Source of the DNA: Pseudoalteromonas sp. S16_S37
GTDB lineage: Bacteria > Pseudomonadota > Gammaproteobacteria > Enterobacterales > Alteromonadaceae
Direction of reading: 5' to 3'
Assembly (NCBI RefSeq): GCF_014694405.1
Contig: NZ_JAAUWV010000009.1
Span: forward strand, 61,649-125,648
Length of the DNA: 64,000 bases
Under the pieces are notes generated by a model. It did not search any database, was not told the origin of the DNA, and was given only the letters and a program-made list of their open reading frames with translations. Below, in pieces: positions 17,040-27,117 of this stretch; position 1 is the stretch's first letter; each line of letters begins with the position of its first letter. The position numbers and the translations under genes are program-made.

Positions 17040-17873
17040 ATGGCAACCAAGGAAGACGACTATTTTCGCTATTTCGAAGCGCTATTGCTTTGGGAAGGGC
17101 AGATTCAAACAGGATTATTTCAACATAAATTTGGACTTTCTCGCCCTAGTGCGAGTAAATATTTAAATCGGTTTATAGATGAACAAGCGCTAGATCTATA
17201 TTACGATGAGTCTGAAAAAGCACATTGTTTGGCAAGCCCCTTTACACCCCAATTAATTTCCGAAAACTTTACCGAGTACACGCAGCGCGTTGCTGAACCA
17301 CATGTGCATCAACTTACGCAAAATCATTTAAGCGTATTACCCCTGCCAAATCGCAAACTTGAGCCACAGTTACTGCGGCCAATCCTCACTGCGTGCCGTA
17401 AACTATCCGCCCTTGATATACGCTATCAATCAATTAAGCATAATAGCGAAACCGAGCGCATCATTCGCCCGCACAGTCTGGTCAATACAGGATTGCGTTT
17501 TCATTTACGTGCTTATTGTGAGGCTTCAGACTCATATAGAGATTTTTCGTTATCGCGTATTTTATCAGCTGAATTGGATTACAAGTGTAAAGCTAAAATG
17601 AGCCAGCAAGACGATGTGAGTTGGCAAACACCTGTTGAATTAGTAATTATGCCAGATCCGCGTTTATCGCATTATGCACAGCAAGTGATTGCCCGCGATT
17701 TTAATATGCAAAACCAACGAGCCACCATTGTCACCAATGCAGCACTTATCAACTATTTAATCTCCATCTTACGTCTTGATTTTCAACACCCAAATCCAGA
17801 AGCACAGCAAATCGTGATAGTCCCAGAATGCTACCGAGAATTAAGCGCAAGGGGGCATTTGTGGAATGGGTGA
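17040..17873 (+). CDS. CapW/BrxR-like WYL transcriptional regulator
   Basis: A 277-residue protein from the ATG at 17040, preceded by GGAG at good spacing (ATG at 17028 is an alternative). Order: N-terminal winged helix (about 1-60), WYL domain (about 115-195) with ALDIRYQSI, RIIRPHSLVNTGLRFHLRAYC and FRDFSLSRI-like segment YRDFSLSRI, and a C-terminal WCX domain (about 205-277). This architecture matches the dimeric repressors BrxR (BREX) and CapW (CBASS), which are induced by a nucleic-acid or nucleotide signal read through the WYL domain. It lies 112 bp upstream of cas3 in the same direction and is the natural candidate regulator of the cas operon. Control of cas genes is inference. Confidence 0.88.
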   Translation: MATKEDDYFRYFEALLLWEGQIQTGLFQHKFGLSRPSASKYLNRFIDEQALDLYYDESEKAHCLASPFTPQLISENFTEYTQRVAEPHVHQLTQNHLSVLPLPNRKLEPQLLRPILTACRKLSALDIRYQSIKHNSETERIIRPHSLVNTGLRFHLRAYCEASDSYRDFSLSRILSAELDYKCKAKMSQQDDVSWQTPVELVIMPDPRLSHYAQQVIARDFNMQNQRATIVTNAALINYLISILRLDFQHPNPEAQQIVIVPECYRELSARGHLWNG

Positions 17874-17985
17874 AAAATTAGAAATGGGCGAACCTGCTAA
17901 ATTTTTTACTGGTTGTAATCGCAGGATTGTCGGTAAGTTATTCAAAGCGTAATCTGAGTTTATTGGAAGCAAGGACTAGAGCAAC

Positions 17986-20838
17986 ATGACAGATTTAAAC
18001 AGTTTAATGTTCAAATACTGGGGTAAAGCCAGAAAGCCACTCGAAGTTGATTACTGTATGAGTGAGATAAATGGTGAACCGTTACAAAATATCGTTGAGC
18101 GGTATAAAGGCGTTAAATCTGTCGAACACCTACAGGCGCTTGCAAACAAAAAAAGTTGGCAAATTGTCAGGCCGAGCGAAACTTTTCACCGTTATCATCT
18201 ACTTGTATTTCATAGCCTTGATGTAGCAGCGGTTGCGTTGACCTATTTAGACCTAAACAAACAATTTACTCAAGATTTGTCCGAGTTTCTGGGGTTATCT
18301 ATTCCACAGCTTAAGTCACTCGTTGGTTTCTTTGTTTCCATTCATGATTTAGGTAAGTTTTCTGCTGCATTTCAAAATTTGGCTGAGTTTCAAGGCAGTG
18401 AATTGAGCCAGAAAAAGTCGAAAGAACCCTACTGTGCAAAGGACGCCCGACATGATGGTTTGGGACATCATTTTTGGAAAACCTGCGCCAAGCAAATTAA
18501 AGGCGCAGCGGACGAGGTAACGCAAGCCTTTAAAAAGATAGATTCGCTTCGCGTTATGCTAAATTGCGTTTTTGGTCATCACGGTGAGCCGGTTGTTGCC
18601 AACAAGTTTGGCAGCAAAGTTGAAGACTACTGTGTCGAAGAAAATTACCTAGCTTGTACAGAGTTTATCGCGTGTTGCATTGAGCTATTCGCTATTGATC
18701 TGCCAACAGAAAAGTTTTCGGATAGAGTGTGGCGTGATCACCTAAGATATGCCAGTTGGCACCTTGCTGGTTTGTGTACTCTGGCTGACTGGCTGGGTTC
18801 TGACACGCAGTATTTTGCATATCACTCTGAGCCGATGGCTTTACAAACTTACTGGTTTGAAGCTACAAAACAGGCGCATAAAGCTCTTTCAGACAGGCAG
18901 CTGACTGGGCAAGTTGAGGTTTTCCCTTATGAGTCAACCGCTAAACATTTTGGCTTCAGTACACCAACTCCGTTGCAGTCGTTTGCTGAGCAAGTGCCTG
19001 TTGGCTCTTCACCACAGTTATTTATTCTGGAAGATGTAACAGGCGCGGGCAAAACCGAGGCGGCGCTTATCTTGCTACATCGTTTAATGCAGGCAAAGGC
19101 CGCAGATGGTTTCTATTTTGGCTTACCGACTATGGCTACCTCTAGCGCCATGTACCATCGTATTGCACAGCATTACGGGCAAATGATGTCCGTTGACGGC
19201 AAAAAAGCCAGTCTGGTATTAGCGCATGGCGCGAGCATGATGGACGATACCTATCAGGATTCGCTGGTCACAGAGCAATTACCCGATCTTGAGTATGGCC
19301 AAGCCGATGAAACGGCAAGTCAGGCTTGCCATGCTTGGTATGCTGACTCTAAAAAGAAGGCGTTGCTCGCTCATGCTGGCGTTGGCACGATTGATCAGCC
19401 TTTGCTGTCAGTTTTAGCCTCTAAACACAGCACGCTACGTTTTCATGGCTTGTTTCGTAAAGTATTGATACTGGATGAAGTGCATGCCGCAGATCAGTAT
19501 ATGTTCACTCTGCTGGAAGATTTGCTACGTATTCATTTACGATTTGGAGGCAGTGTGATCCTGCTTACCGCAACCTTGCCGCTGGAAAGGCGCAACAGAC
19601 TCTGTCAGATCTGGCAAGAAGAGCTTGGTCTTGAATCTCCCGAGTACACTCAACAAACAGGCTTTCCATTAGCAACTTGGATAAATGAACAAGGCAAATT
19701 AAACGAGCAACTAGTTGCAAGTTTGCCAAGAAATCACAAATCTGTGCAGGTTGAGTTTATCCACTGCGAGCAGGCCTGTATTGAAGAGATACTGTTGAGA
19801 GCATCACGCGGCGAGACCGTTGTTTGGGTGCGTAATACGGTTGCAGATGCGCAGCAAGCATATGCTTTACTCGCAGAACGCTACCCGCAAACACATATTA
19901 CTTTGTTTCATAGTCGCTTTACTTTATACGACAGAAAGCAAAAGGAAAAAGAGGTACTTGGCAGGCTAGGTAAGCAAAGCTCTACGCAGCAAAGGCAGGG
20001 GCAAATATTAATTTCCACTCAGGTATTCCAAGAATCAATCGATGCGGACTGTGATTTTATGCTCAGTGATATTTGCCCCATTGACGATTTAATTCAGCGT
20101 GCAGGCCGACTTAGACGCCATATCCGCGATGAACACGGCAATTACCAACCCGCGCTGTCAGAAGATAAACGTTCCCCAGCTGTTTTGAAGGTGTTTTGCC
20201 CTGAGTGGCAAAACGAGCCCGAAAAGGACTGGCTACACAAAACCCATTCCGGGACGGCTGCTGTTTATCGAAGCCCTGCCATTATTTGGTTAACGCAAAA
20301 AGTACTAAAAGAGAAAGGCGGGTTGTATTTGCCGGGCGATGCGCGTGATCTTGTTGAAAGTGTCTACAGTCAGGCAGCGCTAAAAACTCGGCCAGCCAAC
20401 CTTGACTGTTACCACAGTGAATATCAAGCGCAAACACGAGCGATGGAAAATCAGGCGACTTTGCAGAAACAGGATTGGCAAAAGGGGTATTGTCGCCAAG
20501 CTGGTAATGTTTGGATGGGTGAAGAACTAGAGATCAACACCAGATACAGTGACAGAGTGAGCGTTCAAATTGTGGTGTTAAAGCGCACAAGCGATGGACG
20601 ACTTGCATTTTATGCAGAGGGTTTAACTAAGAAGCACCTGCTACAGCATAGTGAAATTCGGGTCGATCAAAACAGCATCGCAAAAAAGCTGGTGCCTGTA
20701 CCGAGTGAGTATGATGAACAGTTGGTAGAGTTGATAGAGAGCAACCCTTCACTCAAATACAAGCAATGTTGGTTGCAAGGAAGTGATGAGAAGTTTTTGT
20801 ACGATAATTTCAAAGGACTTATCGAGGTTAGTGAGTGA
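17986..20838 (+). CDS. cas3: CRISPR-associated helicase-nuclease Cas3 (type I-E)
   Basis: A 950-residue Cas3. An N-terminal HD nuclease domain carries His76 (FHSLDV), HDLGK (His120-Asp121), the FGHH segment near 190 and LADWLGS; the SF2 helicase follows with Walker A TGAGKT near 354, the DEVH box (LDEVHA, about 494-499), motif III LLTATLP and motif VI QRAGRLRRH near 705. All expected active-site motifs are present. Cas3 is recruited by Cascade to R-loops and degrades the target DNA 3' to 5'. Here it is the first gene of the effector operon; the start at 17986 follows an AAGGA-type site after a 112-bp intergenic region which probably carries the promoter. Confidence 0.97.
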   Translation: MTDLNSLMFKYWGKARKPLEVDYCMSEINGEPLQNIVERYKGVKSVEHLQALANKKSWQIVRPSETFHRYHLLVFHSLDVAAVALTYLDLNKQFTQDLSEFLGLSIPQLKSLVGFFVSIHDLGKFSAAFQNLAEFQGSELSQKKSKEPYCAKDARHDGLGHHFWKTCAKQIKGAADEVTQAFKKIDSLRVMLNCVFGHHGEPVVANKFGSKVEDYCVEENYLACTEFIACCIELFAIDLPTEKFSDRVWRDHLRYASWHLAGLCTLADWLGSDTQYFAYHSEPMALQTYWFEATKQAHKALSDRQLTGQVEVFPYESTAKHFGFSTPTPLQSFAEQVPVGSSPQLFILEDVTGAGKTEAALILLHRLMQAKAADGFYFGLPTMATSSAMYHRIAQHYGQMMSVDGKKASLVLAHGASMMDDTYQDSLVTEQLPDLEYGQADETASQACHAWYADSKKKALLAHAGVGTIDQPLLSVLASKHSTLRFHGLFRKVLILDEVHAADQYMFTLLEDLLRIHLRFGGSVILLTATLPLERRNRLCQIWQEELGLESPEYTQQTGFPLATWINEQGKLNEQLVASLPRNHKSVQVEFIHCEQACIEEILLRASRGETVVWVRNTVADAQQAYALLAERYPQTHITLFHSRFTLYDRKQKEKEVLGRLGKQSSTQQRQGQILISTQVFQESIDADCDFMLSDICPIDDLIQRAGRLRRHIRDEHGNYQPALSEDKRSPAVLKVFCPEWQNEPEKDWLHKTHSGTAAVYRSPAIIWLTQKVLKEKGGLYLPGDARDLVESVYSQAALKTRPANLDCYHSEYQAQTRAMENQATLQKQDWQKGYCRQAGNVWMGEELEINTRYSDRVSVQIVVLKRTSDGRLAFYAEGLTKKHLLQHSEIRVDQNSIAKKLVPVPSEYDEQLVELIESNPSLKYKQCWLQGSDEKFLYDNFKGLIEVSE

Positions 20839-20881
20839 CACCTTTCAGGTGCTTCCCTCCATTTCAATTAGGGAAAGTGAT

Positions 20882-22471
20882 ATGAATAATTTAGTACAGG
20901 ACCCCTGGCTATATTACCGGCTTAGGGATAATTCCGTTAAGCAGTTACCTTTGTCGGCGATAGCCAATCCAGATGTGGTTGACTTTGCTTTGCCACGCGC
21001 CGATTTTTATGGAGCCGCGTATCAGTTTGCTATTGGTTTATTACAGACCTGCTGCTCTCCGAAGGAGAGTGAAGACTGGTACAACTGGTATGAATCGCCA
21101 CCTTCGGAGCAAGAGCTTGCCCAGTCATTCGATAAAGCAGTACATGCGTTTAATTTGTTTGGTGACGGTCCACTATTTATGCAGGACTTAGATCCGCTAC
21201 AAAGTGCAGGCACACAGAACATCAATACATTGTTGATAGAAACACCGGGTGACAACACGCTTAAGAATAATGTGGATCATTTTATAAAACGAGGTCAGGT
21301 TGAAGCAATGAGCCCTGAAATGGCGGCGCTTGCATTATTCACCTTACAAATTAACGCCCCTACAGGTGGTCAGGGCTATAGGACTGGACTTCGAGGTGGT
21401 GGACCACTGACAACCTTGTTGTTGCCCAATGAAGAGTCAGCGAGTTTGTGGCACAAACTATGGCTTAATGTTTGTATTGAGCCTCAAGTGAGTGATGCAC
21501 AGTTGCAATCAGGGATTATTTTCCCTTGGCTTGAAGGCACCAAAGTCAGTAAAGAAAAAGGAACAGAAGTGCTCTTTAAAGATGCACACTTTCTTACGCA
21601 CTTTTGGGCAATGCCCAGACGCATACGCTTGCTGCCAGAGAAGTTAGCTGGCACTTGCTCACTGACGGGGCATCAAAGTGAGGTGCTGGTTAAATCTTTT
21701 GCCACCACGAACTATGGCAACAACTATGCGGGGAGTTGGTGGCATCCACTCACACATTATCGTAATGACCCGAAAAAACCTAATGAAGACAATTTGTCCA
21801 GTAAAGGGCAGCCTGGTGGTATTCAATACAAGCAGTGGCATGCATTGTGTTTCGCTAATGAAAGTGAAGGAAACCACCCAGCCCAAGTCATTCAAGAATT
21901 TTACGACATAAAAATGGAATACCTTGAGCAGCAGCCAAGACTATGGGCGTTCGGCTTTGATATGGACAATATGAAAGCCCGCTGCTGGTATGACAGCCAA
22001 TTTCCAGTATTTTTGTTGGACGAAAGTAAACGTAAAAATGTTATCCATGACTTAAATCAAGCGCTGCAAATTGCGATGGAGTTTAGCAGCATGATGCGTA
22101 CGTTGATTAAAGAGGCGCTGTTTGACAGGCCCAAAGATGTTAAAGCTGATTTGGCGCAACATGTATTAAGTTACTGGCAGCGCACAGAGCGTGATTACTT
22201 TATTGCAGCTCAGGCCATTTGTCTTCAAGGTGAGCTACGCAGTGAGGATGCAAAGCGCTGGTTCTATCAGGCCCTCAATACGGCGTTAGATATTTTCGAC
22301 GAGGTGGTATTGAGCACTTCGATGGACAATAAAGCAATCGCTAGGAAAGTTGCAGCGAGGCAAAAATTGACTGCTTGGTTGCATAGTAAGAAGACCAGCA
22401 AAGACTTTAAACATCGCTATGACATAAAGATACAAAACAAGGAGGCACAAGCCAATGAAGCTGGAGTATAA
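20882..22471 (+). CDS. casA: Cascade subunit Cse1/Cas8e (CasA)
   Basis: A 529-residue type I-E large subunit. The start MNNLVQDPWLYYRLRDNSV is characteristic; a ribosome binding site (AGGGAAAG) lies before 20882, whereas the upstream open frame overlaps cas3 and lacks family features. Cse1 reads the PAM, helps open target DNA and recruits Cas3. Visible blocks include INAPTGGQGYRTGLRGGGPLTTLL, which corresponds to the conserved glycine-rich loop, and KARCWYDSQFP towards the C-terminal four-helix bundle. Length is close to the usual ~500. It follows cas3 by 43 bp and overlaps cse2 by 17 bp. Confidence 0.95.
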   Translation: MNNLVQDPWLYYRLRDNSVKQLPLSAIANPDVVDFALPRADFYGAAYQFAIGLLQTCCSPKESEDWYNWYESPPSEQELAQSFDKAVHAFNLFGDGPLFMQDLDPLQSAGTQNINTLLIETPGDNTLKNNVDHFIKRGQVEAMSPEMAALALFTLQINAPTGGQGYRTGLRGGGPLTTLLLPNEESASLWHKLWLNVCIEPQVSDAQLQSGIIFPWLEGTKVSKEKGTEVLFKDAHFLTHFWAMPRRIRLLPEKLAGTCSLTGHQSEVLVKSFATTNYGNNYAGSWWHPLTHYRNDPKKPNEDNLSSKGQPGGIQYKQWHALCFANESEGNHPAQVIQEFYDIKMEYLEQQPRLWAFGFDMDNMKARCWYDSQFPVFLLDESKRKNVIHDLNQALQIAMEFSSMMRTLIKEALFDRPKDVKADLAQHVLSYWQRTERDYFIAAQAICLQGELRSEDAKRWFYQALNTALDIFDEVVLSTSMDNKAIARKVAARQKLTAWLHSKKTSKDFKHRYDIKIQNKEAQANEAGV

Positions 22472-23063
22472 ACCGCAAAGCCAGTTGTTTAAATCAGTAA
22501 GCTGGGATGCATTTCACACGCTGTTTCGCTGGTGGATAGCCATGTCGGATGATGAAGTCACACAAGCTGAGCTGAATATTCGACCTGCACCTACGGTGTT
22601 TCGTGCTCAGCTCAAACGAGCTGCAAGGTTGGATGATGTCTACCTGACACAAGGTTTTTCTGCATTGTGGCAGGCGCTACCGAGTGAAATACACGCTAAC
22701 CGAAAACCATGGCTTATGCCTTGTTTTGCAGTGATTGCAAAAAGCCTTAGTTTGGTGAGAAGTCATCATGAGCATGGCTCTTTTGCTCGTGATCTAGGTC
22801 ACCTTGAAGAGGGTACTGATAAACCTGTGGTGAGTGAATTAAGATTTCAAAACCTTCAGGCAGCAAAAAATGAGCAGGAGTTTGTTACACAACTCAGTCG
22901 TCTTCTGGCCCAACTAAAGCATAAAACCAATATCTTAAGTTTGGCGGATGACATCGCCTGTTGGTTTGAAGAGCATTACCATCAAGCTCCGAGACGAGCA
23001 GACAAGCGGATCGCCGTACGCTGGGCGATGGACTATTACAAAGATGCAGCGAGCAAGGCATAA
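22455..23063 (+). CDS. casB: Cascade small subunit Cse2 (CasB)
   Basis: A 202-residue helical protein typical of Cse2, with FHTLFRWWIAMSDDEVTQAELNIRPAPT, LWQALPSE and a C-terminal RADKRIAVRWAMDYYK; the basic residues are those expected to contact nucleic acid. Two copies form the belly of Cascade and stabilise the R-loop. The ATG lies inside the end of casA (17-bp overlap), preceded by AGGAGG at 22440-22445, so translation is coupled. Its length is a little above E. coli Cse2 (160). Confidence 0.93.
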   Translation: MKLEYKPQSQLFKSVSWDAFHTLFRWWIAMSDDEVTQAELNIRPAPTVFRAQLKRAARLDDVYLTQGFSALWQALPSEIHANRKPWLMPCFAVIAKSLSLVRSHHEHGSFARDLGHLEEGTDKPVVSELRFQNLQAAKNEQEFVTQLSRLLAQLKHKTNILSLADDIACWFEEHYHQAPRRADKRIAVRWAMDYYKDAASKA

Positions 23064-23077
23064 ATAAGGAAAATATC

Positions 23078-24124
23078 ATGAGCAAATTTATTCAGATCCA
23101 CACATTGACTTCATACGCACCTGCAAATCTGAACAGGGAAGAGACTGGCCGGCCAAAAACAGCCAAATTTGGTGGCTTTGAACGTCTGCGAGTCAGCTCG
23201 CAAAGCTCCAAGCGTAATTGGCGGGTAAGTGATGTGTTTCAATCAAGCTTGGCAGAACATATCGGTACTCGAACGAAGAAGCTTGGTACAGAAGTATTTA
23301 ACTATCTACTAGAAAAAGAAATAAAGGAAAAAGATGCAAAAAGCTGGGCAGTTGAGATAGCCGGTGTGTTTGGTAAGGGTAAAAAAGATTCACTAGAGAT
23401 TGAGCAACTAGCACATATTAGCCCCAGTGAAAAAGCAGCGGTATTTGCATTGGCTGACCAACTAGCTGCAGAGAATCGCGGACCTGAAAAAGAAGAACTT
23501 AAGTTACTCAAAGCAGAAAACCAAGCTGCGGATATTGCTTTGTTTGGCCGCATGTTGGCTTCAAGCCCTGAATTTAATGTTGAAGCGGCCTGTCAGGTTG
23601 CACATGCCATTAGCGTGGAAAACGTGACGGTTGAAAGTGACTATTTCACGGCGGTGGATGACCTGAATGCAGGTAAAGGAGAGCAAGGTGCTGCGCATAT
23701 AGGTGACAGCGGTTTTGCTTCTGCGGTTTTGTATAACTATATCTGCATTGATAAAGAGCAGCTAGTTGACAATCTCTCTGGTGACTTAGAGCTTGCCAAT
23801 AAAACCATTGCTTCGTTGCTTGAGTGTATCGCTAAGATCTCTCCAAAAGGTAAACAAAATAGTTTTGCTTCTCATGCTTACGCCTCTTACATTCTGGTAG
23901 AAAAAGGGGAGCAGCAGCCTCGTTCACTGGCAAGTGCTTTTGTAAGCCCTGTAAAGGCCCTTGACGAGAGTGAGAACGTGACGCAGATAGCAGTGCAGCG
24001 ATTAGAAAGCCAAATCAAGAACTTTGATTCTGTTTATGAACCTTGTGCAGACAGTCGCCAGTCTATTAATGTGTTAACCGGTGAAGGCAACTTTAAGTCT
24101 TTGCAGGCTTTTGCTGCTGATTAA
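23078..24124 (+). CDS. cas7e: Cascade backbone subunit Cas7e (CasC/Cse4)
   Basis: A 348-residue Cas7e beginning MSKFIQIHTLTSYAPANLNREETGRPKTA, with the characteristic GGFERLRVSSQSSKRNWR. Six copies wrap the crRNA. The mid-region FNVEAACQVAHAISVENVTVESDYFTAVDD and the C-terminal SRQSINVLTG block are typical. It begins 14 bp after casB with an AAGGAAAA site. Lysine-rich insert around 75-95 and a Glu/Lys-rich stretch near 130-150 are ordinary for the thumb region. Confidence 0.95.
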   Translation: MSKFIQIHTLTSYAPANLNREETGRPKTAKFGGFERLRVSSQSSKRNWRVSDVFQSSLAEHIGTRTKKLGTEVFNYLLEKEIKEKDAKSWAVEIAGVFGKGKKDSLEIEQLAHISPSEKAAVFALADQLAAENRGPEKEELKLLKAENQAADIALFGRMLASSPEFNVEAACQVAHAISVENVTVESDYFTAVDDLNAGKGEQGAAHIGDSGFASAVLYNYICIDKEQLVDNLSGDLELANKTIASLLECIAKISPKGKQNSFASHAYASYILVEKGEQQPRSLASAFVSPVKALDESENVTQIAVQRLESQIKNFDSVYEPCADSRQSINVLTGEGNFKSLQAFAAD

Positions 24125-24134
24125 TGGAGTTGCT

Positions 24135-24884
24135 ATGAAAACCAGTAACTACTTGGTGTTCAGACTGTATGGCCCGTTAGCGAGTTGGGGTGATGCGGCC
24201 GTGGGGGGCGATAGGCCCACTCATGTTCGCCCAACACGCGGAGCCTTGCTCGGTCTGGTTGCTGCTGCACTTGGAATTAAGCGTGAAGACAAAGCCGAGC
24301 TAACTGCGTTGAATGAAGCGTTAAGCTGTCATGTTAAGCAATACAACGTGGGCAGTTTACTTAGAGATTTTCATACAGCACAGGTGCCGAGTGAAGATAA
24401 AAAAACGCAGTTATATACTCGGCGTGATGAGTTATACAAGTCGAAGAAAGTAAATACAGTACTTTCAAACCGTGATTATCGAGAAAGTGGTTTGTGGGTT
24501 GTTGCACTGGAGTCACGTTCGTCACAGTATTCGCTTGATGTGATCCGCTCGGCGTTATTACGGCCTAAGTACATGTTGTATCTTGGACGAAAGTCTTGCC
24601 CATTGGCTGCGCCTTTGTGCCCGACCTTGGTTGAAAACGTGTCACTAAAAGCTGCATTAGACCATGAGTTTCCACCAATATTGGGTACTGAGCAGGCCGA
24701 TTCAATTTGGCTCAAACCGGATAAAACAGTCAGTTATTACTGGCAGGGAGGTAGGGAAGATCTACTACCTGAACATGCTGAGCGTGTGCACACTCAGAGT
24801 GTGCGGGATAACCCGATAGACAGAAAAGAGTGGCTGTTTGAATTGCGAACTGAGCATCAGCTGGTGGTTGAATATCAAAGATAA
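24135..24884 (+). CDS. cas5e: Cascade subunit Cas5e (CasD)
   Basis: A 249-residue Cas5e from the ATG at 24135 (GGAG upstream); an open frame that begins earlier overlaps cas7e and is not needed. The signature FRLYGPLASWGDAAVGGDRP and RPTRGALLGLVAAALGI give the Cas5 ferredoxin-like start and the GALLGL glycine motif. Cas5e caps the 5' handle of the crRNA. Spacing is 10 bp after cas7e and 10 bp before cas6e. Confidence 0.95.
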   Translation: MKTSNYLVFRLYGPLASWGDAAVGGDRPTHVRPTRGALLGLVAAALGIKREDKAELTALNEALSCHVKQYNVGSLLRDFHTAQVPSEDKKTQLYTRRDELYKSKKVNTVLSNRDYRESGLWVVALESRSSQYSLDVIRSALLRPKYMLYLGRKSCPLAAPLCPTLVENVSLKAALDHEFPPILGTEQADSIWLKPDKTVSYYWQGGREDLLPEHAERVHTQSVRDNPIDRKEWLFELRTEHQLVVEYQR

Positions 24885-24894
24885 GGAGGTACCT

Positions 24895-25677
24895 GTGTTT
24901 TTAAGTCAGGTAAAATTGTCGGATAGTGCTTCGGCTAGGGAAGAGCGACGAAAGCTTGCTGTAAATGGCTGCTACGCAAGTCATCAATTGCTCTGGAAGC
25001 TGTTTAGCGGGGAACAAAAACGAGCGTTTTTGTATTGCACAAACAATGATGCGCTTGATCAGTTTTTGGTGCTCTCAGCAACGGAGCCCCAAAATTATGA
25101 AGGTGTGTTTGCTGTCCAAACCAAACGCTTCAACCCTATATTACACGCTGGGCAAAAGCTAGGGTATCAAATCACGATTAACCCAACGGTATGCAAAAGT
25201 AATCGCCGCCATGATGTAGTAATGAACACGCAGCAAAGTTTATTGCTGAGCGAGCTTACAAAGTTAGGTGTTAATCCTAAAGGGGATAAAAAATCACGAT
25301 TAAAAAGCCAGCTGTTAGATTTTGCTGATGATGTGATGGTCGCAAATTGGAAAGCGGAGCTACAGTTATCTGAGCAAATCGCACGCAGTGAGCTACTTGA
25401 AATGTGGTTAAGGTTTAAAACAGATTTGGTGTTGCGCCAGTGGTGGGCCGATCGCCTATCTAAATTAGGTGCTAAAACCGAGCTGGCTGAGTGTGATATC
25501 TATGCTTATCAGCAACATCAGGTAGCGAAAGGCAAGAACCAAATTCGATTCTCAACGGTGGATATCACCGGTCAGCTTGAAGTGACCGACCCTGAAAAAT
25601 TCACTGAGGCGCTGTTTAACGGCATTGGCCGTTCTAAAGCGTTTGGCTGTGGGTTATTGCTAATAAAACCACTGTAA
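24895..25677 (+). CDS. cas6e: crRNA-processing endoribonuclease Cas6e (CasE)
   Basis: A 260-residue Cas6e from the GTG at 24895, which has a perfect AAGGAGGT seven bases upstream; an ATG at 24838 would overlap cas5e by 47 bp. The segment CYASHQLLWKLF aligns with YQLHQGLWHLF of E. coli CasE, giving His30 as the likely catalytic histidine, and the C-terminus GIGRSKAFGCGLLLIKPL matches the glycine-rich loop. It is about 60 residues longer than E. coli CasE, mostly in the middle (about 90-190). It cuts repeats at the base of the CCCCGT/ACGGGG hairpin and keeps the product in Cascade. Confidence 0.95.
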   Translation: MFLSQVKLSDSASAREERRKLAVNGCYASHQLLWKLFSGEQKRAFLYCTNNDALDQFLVLSATEPQNYEGVFAVQTKRFNPILHAGQKLGYQITINPTVCKSNRRHDVVMNTQQSLLLSELTKLGVNPKGDKKSRLKSQLLDFADDVMVANWKAELQLSEQIARSELLEMWLRFKTDLVLRQWWADRLSKLGAKTELAECDIYAYQQHQVAKGKNQIRFSTVDITGQLEVTDPEKFTEALFNGIGRSKAFGCGLLLIKPL

Positions 25678-25687
25678 ATTAATCAAT

Positions 25688-25710
25688 AAGGCGGGGTGAC
25701 TCGCCTTTTT
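25688..25710 (+). terminator. Intrinsic terminator between cas6e and cas1
   Basis: AAGGCGGG - GTGA tetraloop - CTCGCCTT (8 pairs including one G-U) followed by TTTTT and a second T-run. Only about 28 nt separate it from the cas1 start, so cas1-cas2 depend on read-through or on a promoter inside cas6e. Confidence 0.82.
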
Positions 25711-25737
25711 TATTTTTAAAAAACAGGAGTGCAGGGA

Positions 25738-26969
<1,232 letters not shown>

Positions 26970-27117
26970 TTTTTTAGTTTTCGTCTATTATTTGTTCTTT
27001 AATAATTTGGAAATAGTCGTTTTTAGAAGCATAAAAAATAGAAGGTTTGTACCTAATATTTTTGGTGGATTTTGAATGCGCATTTTTCTTTAATAAAAAC
27101 AAGTGTATACTTTTAGA
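26970..27117 (+). promoter_or_regulatory. Leader of CRISPR array 2
   Basis: AT-rich leader between cas2 and the first repeat. Its last bases, GTATACTTTTAGA, match the repeat-proximal end of the E. coli K-12 leader as I remember it. TGTTCTTTAATAATTTGG (26993-27010) is shared in 16 of 18 positions with leader 1, where it sits 55 bp closer to the repeat. An IHF-assisted integration site is expected here. Confidence 0.8.

Noticed and set aside
17962..17968. Seven-base match of the array 1 pseudo-spacer to the cas3 leader, as proof of autoregulation
   Set aside because: Too short to claim; first seed base mismatches and the PAM is poor. Kept only as a test inside the decayed-repeat finding.
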